Assembly (NCBI GenBank): GCA_013399305.1
Contig: VXAI01000046.1
Coordinates: 4,154,731 to 4,218,730, forward strand
DNA: 64,000 nt
DNA from: Rostratula benghalensis
Lineage: Eukaryota; Chordata; Aves; Charadriiformes; Rostratulidae
Direction of reading: 5' to 3'
Part shown: piece by piece, positions 42,658 to 57,600 of the stretch
Layout of the letters: each line of letters opens with the position of its first letter
Numbering within the stretch: the stretch's first letter is position 1
Translations under genes and position numbers: made by a program
Notes under the pieces: generated by a model
The model's input: the letters and a program-made list of their open reading frames with translations, nothing else
Database searches by the model: none
Told to the model about the DNA's origin: nothing

Positions 42658-45600
42658 GTAAGGCACTTCGGGGGGCGGCCCCGTGCGGGTGAGAGCCGGC
42701 GGAGCGCCCCTCCAGGGCTGCTGAGGAGGGGTGGGTGGCGGGTCCGCCGCCGGGTGAAGGCGGAAGGTTGTACCGGAGCCCAAGGGGTCTGCCCAGCAGC
42801 TGGGGTTGGCGGGAGCGCGTTTCGTGTGGTAAAACGAGGCGGGTTTTTGCGTGTGGGGGGCGAAGACGCTGCCGGGGTTGAGGTGGCCGCGCATCATGCT
42901 TCGTTTCCCTCGCCATCAACTTTTGACAAGAAGACGGTGAAATAAGGCTGATGTCAAGGTGAAGTGGAGTTCTGGCGGTCACTGAAGAGTGCTGAGGTAG
43001 GGATTGGAGGACTTCTGCTACTTTTTCAAAAAAATCAATGCGACCTACCGAGACCGTGGTCAAAGGGGCTCACCAGAGCTGCCCCTGTCACGGATGAGGG
43101 GAAGATTGCCTTTGCCCCCGTCTCTTCTGGGGCGTATCAGTCTTGACTAAAACACACTTCATTACGCAATTGTTATGCTTTTAAAATTGAGGTATAAAAT
43201 TTTGAAGTGTTGTAGCTTTCCATTTTTGCTCCGTTCTCTTACTCAGATGAGGTGTAAGTGTAGATTTGCAGTGCACGCTCTTTGCGTTTTCAGCTGGTAT
43301 GGAGGTACATTTATAGAATACATTTTAATAATTGCAATATCAAATATAGATCTGGCTGCACATAAAAATGCCCCTCTTAAGATTTTATAACAAAAGTCTT
43401 CTTAGTTTGGTCATGCATTATTTCTTTGACTTCAAAAGAGTCAGTCATCTAATTCAATCAGGATGTAACTTTCAGAGTTGAATGATGTAAAGTAGCATGT
43501 GAAGGTAAAGTGTTTATAAAATTACACAAAGATTAAAGGAGCAAAACCAATACTCCATCAAATAACTGTTCAGAAACAGTTAGTTCAAAGCATTGCTTTT
43601 ACATAATTTATGGGTACATTGCTAAGAGCTTTGCAGAACATTTTGAAGTAGTAACTGCAATATTTACAAGCAGAAAAATGAAATGGACTTTTTTACTATT
43701 AGCCCAAAACTGAAAAAAATAATTGTAAGTGTGGTTTAAGGAAAGTAAATTGTATTGATGGCTTGGTTTTAATTCAACCTACAGAAACTCAATCTGTTAA
43801 TGCAAAACGTGATTGAAAAGATTATTATTGATTTCCGTATTTGGAAGAGCAGTGGTTTTCATCATGTCAGAAGATATTACTGTGTGAAATTATGTTATGT
43901 GATATGGTGATATGTGACTGCACTGGAATTGCAGTCAGGTTAAGCCAAATTCTGCCTTTTGGCACAAACCAGCGAGGATAAAATTTTCTTTTCAATATTT
44001 GTTCACTCTAAAATAAAATTATATTTGCTATTAAGAAGATGAAAAACATTATAACCTATTATTAAAATGTAGGGCAAACAAAAGTAATAACCTAAGCCAG
44101 AGTATCATGTACATACAATTTAAATTGTCTTAGAGCTATTGCTTTGCATGTGGTAATCATTTTAATGAGTAAAAGTAAATTATGGATGTGACTGCTTTTA
44201 TGATACTTTAAGAATGCTTGAAAATTAATTTGATGTTTTCTTTAGTTAGCTGTCCAGAGAAGTACTAACCCTTTGTCCTGAATAACAAGGACAAGATTTG
44301 ACAAGACAAAATATGGGCTGATCTAAAATGTAATTTTATAAGTTTTGTTCCTTGCTCTGAATCTTTAACTAACAAGGTGAGCCTTAAATGCACAAATTGA
44401 ATCGAGGTTATCAACCACCTATAGCACTGCTGTGCCGAGCTGCATACCTGTGATAGTGTTTCCTTGGGAGTTTGTACACCTAAACATTTTCCACTCAGTT
44501 TGACTGATCGCATCCTTCTCCCTGCCCAACAGGAAGCTGCAAACCTCCTACTTGTATGGGTTTCTTGTGATTTTCTCCTCAAATATTTTGTGCTTTCTTT
44601 AGATGTTCTTAGGAAGAAAAACGGGAGCATTAACTTGTGAAGAAATGGTTTTATTGATTTGTAGAAGGAACTGCGGAAGGAAGTACTTGCATAGTTTCCC
44701 ACTTTTCAGAATGGTAAAACCTGATTTTTGCATGATAGTATGTGTTCTGAAATCTCCTATGCTGTGTCTGCTTCTGAGCAGAGTTTCTGACTCCTATGAG
44801 CCATAGGATTGTATGTATTTGAGCCTGGAATTGAGCTGCAGCAGAAGGTAACACTAATGGGCAACTTCTGCAGCACCCAAGGCTTCACTGGCAGCTTGTG
44901 AGAAGCCCAAGGCCTGCATCTTATTTGCCTAAAGGTCTTACATTATGGATATGTGTTTACTTCTGTGATATATACCCTCAAAATCCGTAAGAATAAATAC
45001 TTTGAAAATTATTTGAAGATTCTACATACTTGTTCTTCTTTTTACTCCTTGCACTATCCACACCTGTATACATCGTTTTAGTTGCTTGCAGTCAGCATTT
45101 CTCAGTGCTGGCTGTCCTCGCAGCCCATCTTCAGTCTTTGCTGACACGTCAACAGGTCAACCCAGTCGGTGAAAATGATGCAATGATTAGGAATGGTATA
45201 AAGAGAGATGACAAAATACTGGATCTGTTACAGAAAAAGTCCCCCTGATTTCAGAGTGACCAAAATTTTTAGCCTGAGGCAACCTGACATCAGGCGGCCT
45301 TTTCATGTGCCCCAGCTGTTGGACAGGGAAAAAGATCAGAGTTCTGTCTGCTGAAAACAGAGTGGAGAATGTCAGTGTCAGTGAGGAAGGAAGTGCTGTG
45401 CTGTGCCGCAGACCTGTGGTGGTAGTGCTGTAGATGGCTCCTGACAACAGCTTCACTATAGAGTTCTGGACGCTCTTTGGCATATTGTGTGTATTTACAA
45501 TAGAATCCACAACACACATATTCAGAAAGAAGTGATTTGGGCTCCGGTTAGCTCTCGATCTAAAGACTGACCGTCCATCTGTAGTTAATCGTATCTATTT

Positions 45601-48600
45601 CTTGGTTAGTTACAAATTACATTGCAGTATATTACGCTGTTATTAATCAAACTTGTAAGCATATTCATTAATATGGGCTGCAGTTGTCCCTTGATGCTAA
45701 GCCGTTAGGAGATAGTTTAATTTTTTCCAATTATCAAGCCGGAAACTTTAATCTTTTAAATTTGAGTTGAATGTAAGAAACATCTTCCCTGCTTTCCATG
45801 TGCAGCTCTTGTGCCTCTGTTCGTACTGGTAGTGTGGTAAGCACTAGGTAGTTTAAAATCCTTAATAGTTTTCATGTCCACAATATGTCATTTTATTTTG
45901 CTCATAGTTGGCAGGAGAATGATGTGCTAGATAAGAGAAGAGGCAGAAATCTGTCTAATACCGTGAAGGCTCCAGAGTAAACAAAAAATCATAAAAGTTC
46001 CTGTAGCAGCTAGCCACCAGGCATGTATTAATATATGATGATAGAAATACAAAGTTTTCACTTTTATGTCTCAGCCTTTGAAATCCCAAGACAACCTCTG
46101 AACAGAAGAAAGCAAACCAAATTTGGAAAAAAAACACCAATAAGAAGTGGTCAAGAATAGCCACCCTTTCCATGCTTGTAGGTGTAGTGATGGACTTTGC
46201 CTTAATTTTTTTAAATGGGGAAAAAAGAATACAAACTTAATAGCATTAGTAATCCTGCTTTACTTTACAGACATTCTAGTGAAGATGATTTTGATCTTTC
46301 TAAATGCTCACTCTTAACACTTGACTGTTAGGTGGGATTCTTGGCAATTGCTAAGGTGTAGAAAGAAAAGTAAGCCCTTTTAAAGGGAGTGGGGAATCAG
46401 TACAGAAACAAAACTTCCATTTTATATGTCATTTATGTATTATGTATCTTTTCTGCCTTATGAAGTAGTGGTGGAAGATATTTTAAAATGTAAAGGGAGG
46501 CTTAGAGATCTGTTTCCTGTCTGCTGCAATGTAAATATGACTTGCAGTTAGAATTGTCATCAGCTACTAAAATATTGTAATTGGAGATTGGTTTGGAGAA
46601 AAATTGTGGAGGAAAATTTTGGAGGAAAAGCACTGCTGCTCACTGTATAATAAGTTCATTTGTAGGAAAGATGGAAAACATTTTTTTCCCTCAAAATGTG
46701 CACTGAAAAAATTTTAGAGTAAGTGTTAAAAGGTTACCATTCTTCTAGAATTCAAAGTGTTTCATTTATTATAAATAATGTAAAATACATTACTTCAAAA
46801 AATAATCACAGGATCATATTAATAAATACACTAGTGTACTGTAGGCAGGGGAACTGCATGTATTCACTCATCTCTGGTTTGTAGGCAAACTATTAGATGG
46901 TTTGTAGTAGTTAGATTTGTGGATAGCAGTCTATATGATGGCATATTGTTAAAGAATCTAACATTAACTACAAAGTATGGATATTTTGGCATGTTTATAG
47001 TCTGTAGTAGTGTTCTTTTCCATTATAGTGGTATAGGGTTATAAATCTGCATTACTACATCTTGACATTAGGCTCCTAAAAAGTGACTCTTTCCCTTCTC
47101 CCATGGACCTCTTTTGAAAATGCACCAAGTAGTGATGCAAAGAAAATCTGAAATAATTAACAATTATATTAATTATAAATGCTTTGAACTACATTGTTTG
47201 AAGTATAAGGACCAGTGTTATACCTGTAACCCCAATGTGATTCTTAGACATTTTGTCTAAGGAAGTGCATAGGAGCATAGAGTTCAAAAAAAAGTCCATT
47301 ATTTGGAGAAACATGTGATGTTTTCTTATTTAAAAAAAAAAAAAAAAGAGAATATATGAGGTATAGCTGTAACACAAAATATTTCACTGGTAATTTTTAT
47401 AAAAAGAGTACTTCTGCTGAATCATATTAACATGTTAAGGTATTTAATCCCATAACAGTACAGTAAGAAAAAATGGAAAAAGAGTTTACAAAAGAATAAC
47501 ATTTTTGTAATATGTTTGGAGCATTTTGAAGCATTTAAAAAGTCTGCTGTTAGCAGCACTAGTGAAATTTTGACTTGAGGATGTTAACAAAATGAATAGA
47601 CATGTACATGTTTTGTGATACTATTCATGCATCTGAGACCCATGTAATACTTACTCTTCTTTTCTAAACAGCTCTTCCAAAGTATTTTCATAAAAGAAGT
47701 TTGTTAAATGTTTAGGACTGAATTTTTAAATACAGTTGTGTCCAAGATGTAGTGTGTAATTAGAATTTTTACTATTTTGTCAAAAGCGTGCTCCAACTAC
47801 TTCAAAGTTAAAAAATTTTCTCATATGGTTTAGGGTTTAGGTGTTTTGCTGAACACAGAATCACGCTGAGAGGGAGTGAGCAGAGGAGAGTTTCAGACAT
47901 AAATTATAAAGTAAACATTGTCTTGGGGATTTATCACCGAACAATATACCTTTGATTTATACCACAGAAGTTACTTGACCTCAACAAAAATAAATCTGCA
48001 CGAATAGAAGCTTGCTCAGAATTTCCCTTCACAGGCTACAAATCTCTCCCTTTTTTTTTTTTTTTTTTTAAGTACTGTAAGCTAGTAGCAGGGTGTGAGT
48101 GCTTCCATAATCTAAGAGAATCTAAACCATCTGATTCAGTATGAGACTTCCACTCTAGGTTGTTTGTTTGTTAGTCTTGCTAGTCATACATTTACACTTC
48201 TTCCTGCTTTTCTCCAACCTGTATAGACAGTCTGGTGCCTTAAGCCACTAACTCTATCATACTTCTTTTCCCCTCTTTTGTACCTTTTTTCTGCTTGCCT
48301 CCCATTCACATTTTTTTTCCTTAATGGTGCAAACACCAATAATTAACTAAGAATGACACCCTTTATTTAATTTACAAGCATACAGACACATGGAAAAGAG
48401 AAATGAAACACATGCAGTCTGTAAAACGAGTGAGCTGTGTGGTCTTATTAAATAAAATGGGAAGATAGGGGTGGTTATTTATTTTATTTATTTTATTTTT
48501 GCTGACTCATAATAAATTCTTACCATCTCCAGCCTCCTCATGGACTTCTCCTTCACATAGTCTGCCTTGTATAGAAAGTATGCCCCAGTTTATTAATAAA

Positions 48601-51600
48601 CAGAATAATCTAGGAATATGAAAAAAATGGGAATATTTCTGTGATAGAAAAAGAAAAGAGAAAAATAAGAAAGAAAAAACCAATTGAACTATATTGTTAG
48701 TAAATACATTCATCTTAATAAATTAGTGAGTATGCTTAGGTCTGAGCGTAAAATGTTTGAAAAAAATTCTCTAAGTCTATTGAAGAGGTAACGGAACATG
48801 TCCCCATTTAGCATAGCAGAGAAGATACTGTGTTTTAAGAGAAGCTTGATCTGGAAACAGCATGTACCCTGAAGATGCTGTATTGCTGTACAGGAGGTCA
48901 TCTTACAGGAACACAGAAATGGTGAAAGTGCAACTTTGCTTCTGCATTGCTTCAAGGTCAATTAATGGAGAGAGAATACCCAGCTGCATAGTCATTCTCA
49001 AACTGTACAAAAAATTCAGTTGAGAGCTGTAACTGTAAAAGGGAAATGTAATTAAAGCTAATTCATAAATACTGGATTTTTGTAACATTAGGCTGAAATA
49101 TACACAAAACCGTTCATAATTCAGGAAATAGGGATTTAGAAATAGAAAAATTAAGTTGTGTTTTCAGGAAGTGTTCTTTTGGATGTCTGTTAAAAGCAGG
49201 ACTGGCAAATCTATGTATAGTTACAAATAAGAAGAAATTCTTGGTTACTGAGGATACACTGAAGCTAAAGTATCAATTAAAATAAATACATTTTAACCTA
49301 ATAAGCTGTGAAGGTGACTTGTGTGTATGTGTGTCTAACATCCTGTTTTTGGATCCTTTTTGGCAGCAATTCTTAGTCTCCTGTGTATTTTCATATATCC
49401 ACCTGAGATACACTCAGTGGTACAATGCAAGTTGTCCATCAGTTCTTTGCTATTACACAACCCACGTCAACAGTCTAGAGATGGAAAGATGTGAAATTGT
49501 GTACAAAAAAATACATCTCGTTGAACAATAGGTTGCTAAGTGTTTGTGAATGAATGAAATACAGCGTAAACAGATAGTTTTGTTTTGAAATGGAAGGATG
49601 AACAATCTTAAAAATGAAGTGCTGATTTGGCCTTATCCTGGTTTCAACTGGGATAGAATTCTCTTCCTAGGAGCTGCTGTGTTTTGCCTTAGTATGAGAA
49701 CAATGTTGATAACACACACTGTTTTAGTGATTGCTAAGTAATGTTTTATTAAGTCAAGGACTTTTTCAGCTTCCCATAGAGGTTGAGAGGGAGCACAGAC
49801 AGGACAAGCTGGCCAAAGGAATTTTCCATACCATAGACATCATGCTCCGTATAGAAATGGGATTTGGCTGTGGGGCAGGATCAGCAACTGATGCTTGGGT
49901 GATGAGAGTGATTGTACAGTAACACTTTATTTAGTATTTTCTTTTACCTTTATTACTATTATTATTTTTCTATTCCATTACTGTTCTATTAAGCTGTTTT
50001 TATCTCTACCCATGAGGTTTTTCACCCCAACTTTTCTCCCTCTTCTCTCTATCGTACTTGGGGGGAAAGTGAGTAAAGGGACGTGTGGTCCTAGTTACCA
50101 GCTGGGATTAAGCGATGACAGGCCTGCAACAAGAACCATTCTGCAGCATGTTAATGTATATGGAAAGATTTGGAGGGAAAGGGAGTCCTGCTTTCCCACT
50201 TTGATCCTGTTCCTTAAGCTACATTCTGCTTTTGCCTCTATTATCAAATTATAGAGAAAATCCAGATAGTATTCATAATGATAGTTCTACTGGACTGCCC
50301 CAAACCTGCTGTGCAGAAGGCAGGGAATTCTCGTGTGGTTGGGCCCTGTAGTGCTTTACGTGTTTTGTCAGAGTGATCTTTAAATGCAGCCTTTTACAGC
50401 ACAGCAGAAAGTGACTGCTGTCAGAAGAGTTGCCTTAGTTGTCGTGGCTGCAGTGGCTGCAGTCACATAGACCTACCTTAGGCTTGTCTAAGTTAATGGC
50501 TGAAATGGTGTTAGCAACGTCTCTGCAATAAATGCAAGACATCGAACTGTTGATCAAATTCTGAGGTAGATCTGGCAATTTGTGTTGAAACGAGAATGGA
50601 TCCATGATGAAAGTATGATGCTGCCTGATGTAACTGACAATTTAGTAATCCCAGGCAAATCTGAATTTTTAGTCGACTTTATTATCTTAATAAGCTCTAG
50701 TTTACTGAATGATAATGGCAATGAACTTTAAATAGAAATAGTTTATACTACCTTTAATTGATGCTTTTATTTCCTTTACCTTTTTTTATGAGGAAGGTTA
50801 AATACCATCAGTGTTTTTTCTGCATGTATCATTTGCTACTTCATCTATTTCTGTTACGGTCACTAAATTTACTTCCTCTCCAAACAAAATAACATTAATC
50901 TTTTAAATCGCTCCTTGTATGGATGACTGTCTCTGGTTTTAATCTGTTTATGACATTCTCTGGTGCTTTTCTGTTTCTGATATATCTTTTTTTAGATGAA
51001 TGCTGTTAGTGAACACATCATTTCTAGAGAGGTTGTGCCATACATTTATGTAATGGCATAATATTTTAAATCTGCGTTAAAAGAGATGGTTGTGAACATC
51101 TTTATTTGGTTTACTCTGTCCCTTAAACTGACTATAGTAGCTGTTAGGTCTTTTTTCACCAGTAGTTTCAGTCTTCAGTGGTTTACATCTCATCAGTGAG
51201 TAGTAAAAAAATCTTTGTCTAGAGCATACGTTCATGTCTTCTGGTGGTTGCTCTGACTTCTCTCTGGGAATTGGAGAGCCTTTTGGAGCCATTCCTTTCA
51301 AGGTGATGTGTGTAGGTTGTGCTGCTTCATGAGGCAGTGTCCACTTTGTGCTCTTTTACCCTGCCTTTGAAAGCTATTCTTACTCGAGTTACTAGATAGA
51401 CACTAATCTTGACTTTTTTTCCTCCCCTCTCGCCTTATCTTCCCCAAGTTTGTCCTCTTGTTATTCAGGATGTAATTTTTTTTTTGCATAGGCTCTCATA
51501 GTGGAGAAACCTTAAACTTTGCCTTTTTTTGAGTAGCAGGGTTTCTACTGCTACACTTCATTGAGACCACATTAATAAAAAACTATTTTTTTTTTAACTT

Positions 51601-54600
51601 TTTTGTGTGTGTGTATTCACAAAGATAAAGGACAGCAGTTACTTGATGAGGTGTCTTGGGACAACTTACATGTCTATTCTGAAAGTCCAGAGTGCTCTCT
51701 GCCTGCAGTTTCTACATCTACAGTACTATACAAAGTTTTTTGGCTGTTCTGGTCATCAGCCAGTCTCCGGGCATTGAAATTAATCCTTGAGAACTATGAA
51801 AAATACGAAACTGAATTACTTAACTAGAAGGGTGCTTTCCAGTTGGTATATAGTAGACTAGGTAGAGGATAGGCTGGTAAATAGATTGGCATGTGTTTAA
51901 AATACAAAACACTGTGGGGAAAAAGTGCTCTACCAGTACTGATAAGCTTATACATCACAGATGTGACCAAACATTAGAATAAATAAGGTATAAAACATGA
52001 AGAGACTAATGTTTTGAATGGGAGCACAAATTCTGCAATATACTAGAGACCCCCATAGTGTAGATGTAGGTTTTTAAAAACAACCTTGTTCTGGAATGAT
52101 AGAACTTCAGTCCCTCATAGATAACATTGTGGTTGTAGAGAAGTTCCATAATTGCAGGTAAATTATATAAGTGCATTTTGCCTTTATTATTAATAGAATT
52201 ATCTTAGTATTCTCGAATCATAGGTTTTAAAAGTGTGATAGTGGTACGGAGATGCTAATAAAACCAGGTAATCTTATAAAATTCTTCTTTGAAGACCTCG
52301 GCTGTGCTTCCAGAGACAAGAGAATAAGATGAGAATTTTAACTCTGCATAAACGTAACTGTAGCTCTTTGGGCAGAGGAATGCAGATGAATGCTTCATTT
52401 AAATGAATGTTAATAATTTTTTTTTTTTTTTCTATAGGTGTATCTGAACCTTCTTTTATTGCTAAAAGTGAAGATCGTTTGTTTAAACATTTATTTGAAG
52501 ACTATCAAAGATGGGTTCGTCCAGTGGAACGCTTGAATGACACAATAAAAATAAAATTTGGCCTTGCGATCTCTCAGCTAGTAGATGTGGTATGTATAGT
52601 AAACAAGTTTATTTTTCCCCCTAATTCTTAAAGTTCTGGAACATAGTGTCATATGAAATAATTGTGCATATTTTATTTTAAACACAATAGATGAAATCTC
52701 TAAAATTACTATCAGAATAATAAAAAATGCATTGTAGGTGGGGGCATGAAGAAGTGATCACAAAGAGGTTAAGAAGACAAATGGCTCTTAGATTGAGCAG
52801 CATTTTTAGAAAACAAAAAGAGTGATACTTAAGTGTAGGGAATTATGTTTTAATTTATTTATTTGGTGGGGAAACTATGTATTTTTAAATTTTGTCAATC
52901 TCATTTCTGTAAAATTTGGAAATACTTGCATATACTGCTTTTCCCCCAGTCCTTAGGGAGCCAAAAAAAAAAACCCCTATAAGCCTTCAACTTCACTTCC
53001 ATAGTAATGAAGATTATCTCTTTATATTACCTGTGATGTAAAAGAGATCAACCAAATTATTTTTTTTCCCTGACACTGACTCACTTCAGAATATTCTTTT
53101 CAAATTGAATTCACTTTTCGTAGCTATCAGAATTTTTCTTCCACATGCTGGCTGTTTCTCTACATTTCCATAGAAAAACAGTAAGACTGTGTAAAATACA
53201 GTTAAGTAGTTCTCATATCAACGGATTTAGTGGTGACTGGAGTGCATTTCGAAGTGTATTTGTATTTTAAATTACAGACCTCTGAACTAAAGCAGCTAGT
53301 TACCGTGAAGGTACTATGCAGATTTCTTTTTATAAAATATGCTTTATTTTTGTAGGATGAGAAAAATCAATTGATGACAACAAATGTCTGGTTGAAGCAG
53401 GTATGTGTAAAATATCAATGAGGAGTTCTGAAGCTTCATAACTGCAAGTCCAAAGTTGGAAGAAACTTTTGCATAATCAAAAAAAACTTAGTCGTTGCAT
53501 GAAGTTTTATTTCACCTAGTATCTAAAAAATGTCATTGGAAATGCTTTAAAAGATTTTTAGAACTCTTAAAAACCAAAACCAAACAAAGGTAAATGAAAA
53601 ATTTTTACTTAATTTAATGAAATCTGATATGGCATTGCATGACTATTTAGTACACGGAAGTGTGTGTATCCAACCATAAAAGTTACTGCCTCAGTAGATA
53701 AATTTTATTCCAAAAATATATTAAGAAAAGTCCAAGTTTGTGTGGTCTTTTGTACAGTAGTAGTGTTGTGTGGAGTATCTGAAATTATTGGATAAACATC
53801 ACTGAAGAATTTCAAGTTCAAAGTTGTGTATGCTTGCTGTAAATACCTACTTTTTTTTTTGTTTATGGTCAGGAAAAAGCCTCAAGCTTTATAATAATCA
53901 AAGTCCAGTGCTAAACTTAATGGCTACTGTTAACTTGGGAAATCTGCTCGTAGATCATTCTTGATTTAACTTAGAGGAATGATGTTTGCAGACCCTGATT
54001 GTGCTTACTAGCTTACTTAATTATTTTTGTTTGGGCTACTTACTTTGCTTTTCCCCCCCCCCCTGTTGCTTCCCCTTCCCTTCTTTTCCAGTAACTGTAA
54101 CTTCAAGCAAAGCTTTTATTTCTTTTTAGGAAAATTTTGAGACTGTTCAGCAAATATGAGATACCAATATGTTGCTGATAACACTTTGTGCCCTCAATAG
54201 TTTCTGCAGAACTTGTTGTAGTTGAAGTAGTTCAAATAAAATAAAACCAGACCTGAATATGCATTTTAAAATTCTATGTGATGGGGAATTATTAGAAACT
54301 TGAATTTTTCCTCTTGAGCTTCTAGTTCAAGTATAAAACTACTGGTGTACTACAATGCTTTTAATGGTGCTATTTTTAGTGTTGCTGGCAGAAATGGGAA
54401 CTACTATCTTGTGAGAGTTGCAGTGTGATTATTATTTTTTTTTTTGATGAAAATGTTTAAATTGCTTCTGATCAGCTTCCAAAAGTCATCAATATTCAGC
54501 CAGAACAAGTTTGGGTTTTTTTCAAATTTAATTGTTGATACGTTATGATAGCTCTTACTTAGGTATACATGCTCTGAAAAGGGATTTTTTAGATTCTATA

Positions 54601-57600
54601 GATGTTATTGTGTACAGAAATACTGTCAGGTGGGTCTTAGGACAAAGCAAATACTGGATGAGGTAAATAGATGTGGTCAGCAAATTCACTGTTGTATGCC
54701 AAGTTTAGAAGCCAGTTGTTTGGATTTCTTTAAATCCCTTGTTATCTTTTTTTATCCAGTCTTGCCATGCTTAAATCAATTTCACAATAATAAGGATTTT
54801 TACATCTCTTGTATCTACAGGAATGGATAGATGTAAAATTAAGGTGGAATCCTGAAGACTATGCTGGAATAACATCTATCCGTGTCCCATCAGATTCTAT
54901 TTGGATTCCAGATATTGTGTTGTATGACAAGTAAGATTTTAATCTTTTCATATGAAATACATTTACTTTCTGACTAAGCAGTCCAAGCTGCTTCTAGGAG
55001 GCTCACTGGGTAGATGTGCATGTACATTTAGAAGAGCTAAGAATGCATGGAAGAATTTCCCTCTGAATGCAGATGAATTTTGTTGCCATGTTAAATGCTT
55101 AAGTGCTTTGCTTCTGTATGGACTTATTAGTCTCTTTGAAGAATACTTTTACATTTCCTGATTTGTCAGGAAAAAAGACTGTTGCAGTGATTGTAAATGC
55201 AAGTTTGGAGGTGGCAGGCAAGTGTTGTTTTACCTCTTTCATGACTTTTTCTCTTCAATAATTACGATTTGGCCAAATTTAAAGGTATTTATGCTATATT
55301 ACCAGTAGAAACACATGAGTTTGGTCATGCTCTTAAAGGTCAGGATTATTACAATCCTTTCATAAGTCACTGGACCACAGGAAGTTGCACAGATCTTTTC
55401 ATGACTTGCAAATATTCTACACCCTTCCAAAGCCATTTACCTGTGTGAGATTCAGTTTTAACTAAAAAAAAAAAAAAGTTTACTATAAACATAATATAAA
55501 ATTTTGGTCATGAAGAGGGAAAGGGGATAAACAGCTGAAATGACCATACCAAAATGTATTTTCATGTTTAAAAACACACACCCATTGTAACTGTATGCAT
55601 ATATTTCTTTTCTTTCAGTGCAGATGGACGTTTTGAAGGAACATCTACAAAAACTGTGGTAAAATATGATGGCACCATTGCTTGGACTCCACCAGCCAAC
55701 TACAAAAGTTCTTGTACTATTGATGTAACATTCTTCCCCTTTGACCTCCAGAACTGCTCTATGAAATTTGGTTCCTGGACTTACGATGGCTCACAGGTTG
55801 ATATAATTCTTGAAGATTATGATGTTGACAAAAGAGACTTTTTTGATAATGGAGAATGGGAAATAGTGACTGCAACAGGGAGCAAAGGAAATAGGACTGA
55901 TGGATGCTGCTGGTATCCTTTTGTTACATATTCATTTATAATTAGGCGTTTGCCTCTTTTTTACACGTTGTTTCTCATTATTCCTTGTATTGGGCTCTCG
56001 TTTCTAACTGTCCTTGTCTTCTATCTCCCTTCCAATGAAGGTGAAAAAATTTCACTTTGCACTTCAGTACTGGTATCTTTGACTGTTTTTCTTCTAGTTA
56101 TTGAAGAGATTATTCCGTCATCTTCCAAAGTTATCCCACTGATAGGAGAGTACTTGGTGTTTACTATGATATTTGTGACATTGTCCATTGTGATAACGGT
56201 CTTTGCCATCAATATTCATCATCGCTCTTCGTCTACACACAATGCTATGGCACCTTGGGTTCGCAAGATATTTCTTCACAAACTTCCCAAGCTGCTCTGC
56301 ATGAGAAGCCATGTAGACAGGTACTTTGCTCAGAAGGAGGAAACAGGAAATATGAATGGATCAGAATCATCTAGGAATACCTTGGAAGCAGCTTTAGATT
56401 CTATCCGATACATTACAAGGCATGTTATGAAGGAGAATCAAGTTCGTGAGGTGGGTGTGTTAGTCATACTATGCTAATTTTGTAAAACTGGAAATTAGAA
56501 AACCAAGAAATGGTTTGCTCTGCAGTTGAGTATGTGCTATGCAACTAGTTCTTGGCCTTACAGGAAGCCCTGTAATTATTTCCACTGGAATGAAGTACAA
56601 GTATGGTACAGTACTGAGAATTCTTAGAGATATTGGGCTGATAAAGTACAGTCCTTGGGTTCTTGAGAGCCTTTTGCTTTCTAGTAGAAGTAAGTGCATA
56701 TTAATAGCACATTTGAGAAATACTTGTCTGTTACAAGAGCATGTACCGTAGCTGTTCCCCACAGTGCTGCTGAGAGAAGCAGGTATTTTTCATTTTAATG
56801 CTGCACCTGAAGGCTATATGAAAAATGCATTTGCCTTACATTTTCAGAACAAATACTGCTAAGCCTTGCTTTGCAGCTTTCAATTCCAAATAAAACCGAT
56901 TTTTCATGTTCTAACTGGTATTAGTTTAAATACAAGCTACAGCCATATGTTAGTCATTTTATGCTGGGATCAAACGTGGTTCTCTCCTAGTCTTACTATT
57001 TTTTGTCTTTAAATCATCAAAAGATGCCAAAGGTGTTTTTCAGTTAGTACGTTTGCACTCTGAACTAATCTAATGGATATTTACACCATTTGGGTCAGAT
57101 CATTCTGAATTTTTTTCTTTCTATGCTTTTTAAACTAGCACTGTTGGAACAACAGAGATGGAAACACTATTTTCAGGCTAATAGGGAAATGTAGAAGTTT
57201 GCTATATGGTCTCATGATACTGCTATTCTGTTCCTATGGCAAGGCCTGAGTTTTTTTCAATTTATACAGAAATGACTGTCTTTAAAAGTTACCGGTTGCT
57301 GAGAGCGTGTTCTCAGCTGCTAGCCTAGGAGTAAACTAACTTCTATCATGTACCTTCTTGGGACTTGTATCTGACATTATCACTAGGGATACAGCCTAGA
57401 TTTTTGAATAAATGCACCTACTGTTCTCTTAAAACAGCACCTAATACTCCTGCATTGTATAAACATAACAAATAGAATGGTTTGCTGTTAAATACATAAT
57501 TTCCTGTAAATTAAGGGTTGGTGTTCTTTCTCTTAGTGAACTTTCTGTGTTTGACTGAGTGACAAAAGAGATGATAAGTATTTTGTTTTTAAGCAAAATT

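Larger units (their letters stand above)
42025..42960 (+). promoter_or_regulatory. CHRNA5: CpG island at the CHRNA5 promoter and first exon
   Basis: An abrupt switch from AT-rich DNA to CpG-dense DNA at about 42025, running across the CHRNA5 start codon into intron 1, and interrupted by a 49-base gap. Open frames on both strands here reflect composition only. Confidence 0.75.

Noticed and set aside
42032..43063. Open frames of 102-303 codons around the CHRNA5 CpG island, one running through the N gap
   Set aside because: Composition-driven Ala/Arg/Pro sequence on both strands. The only supported coding segment here is CHRNA5 exon 1 in a different frame.
49731..50254. Open frames of 63 and 119 codons inside and after the LTR
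   Set aside because: They fall within LTR sequence, which is non-coding, and read into flanking intron.
56439..56441. Gln codon in KENQVRE first taken as the D398N site
   Set aside because: Counting from the C-terminus puts human residue 398 at the Asp of AALDSIRY, 14 codons earlier; the Gln is an ordinary substitution.
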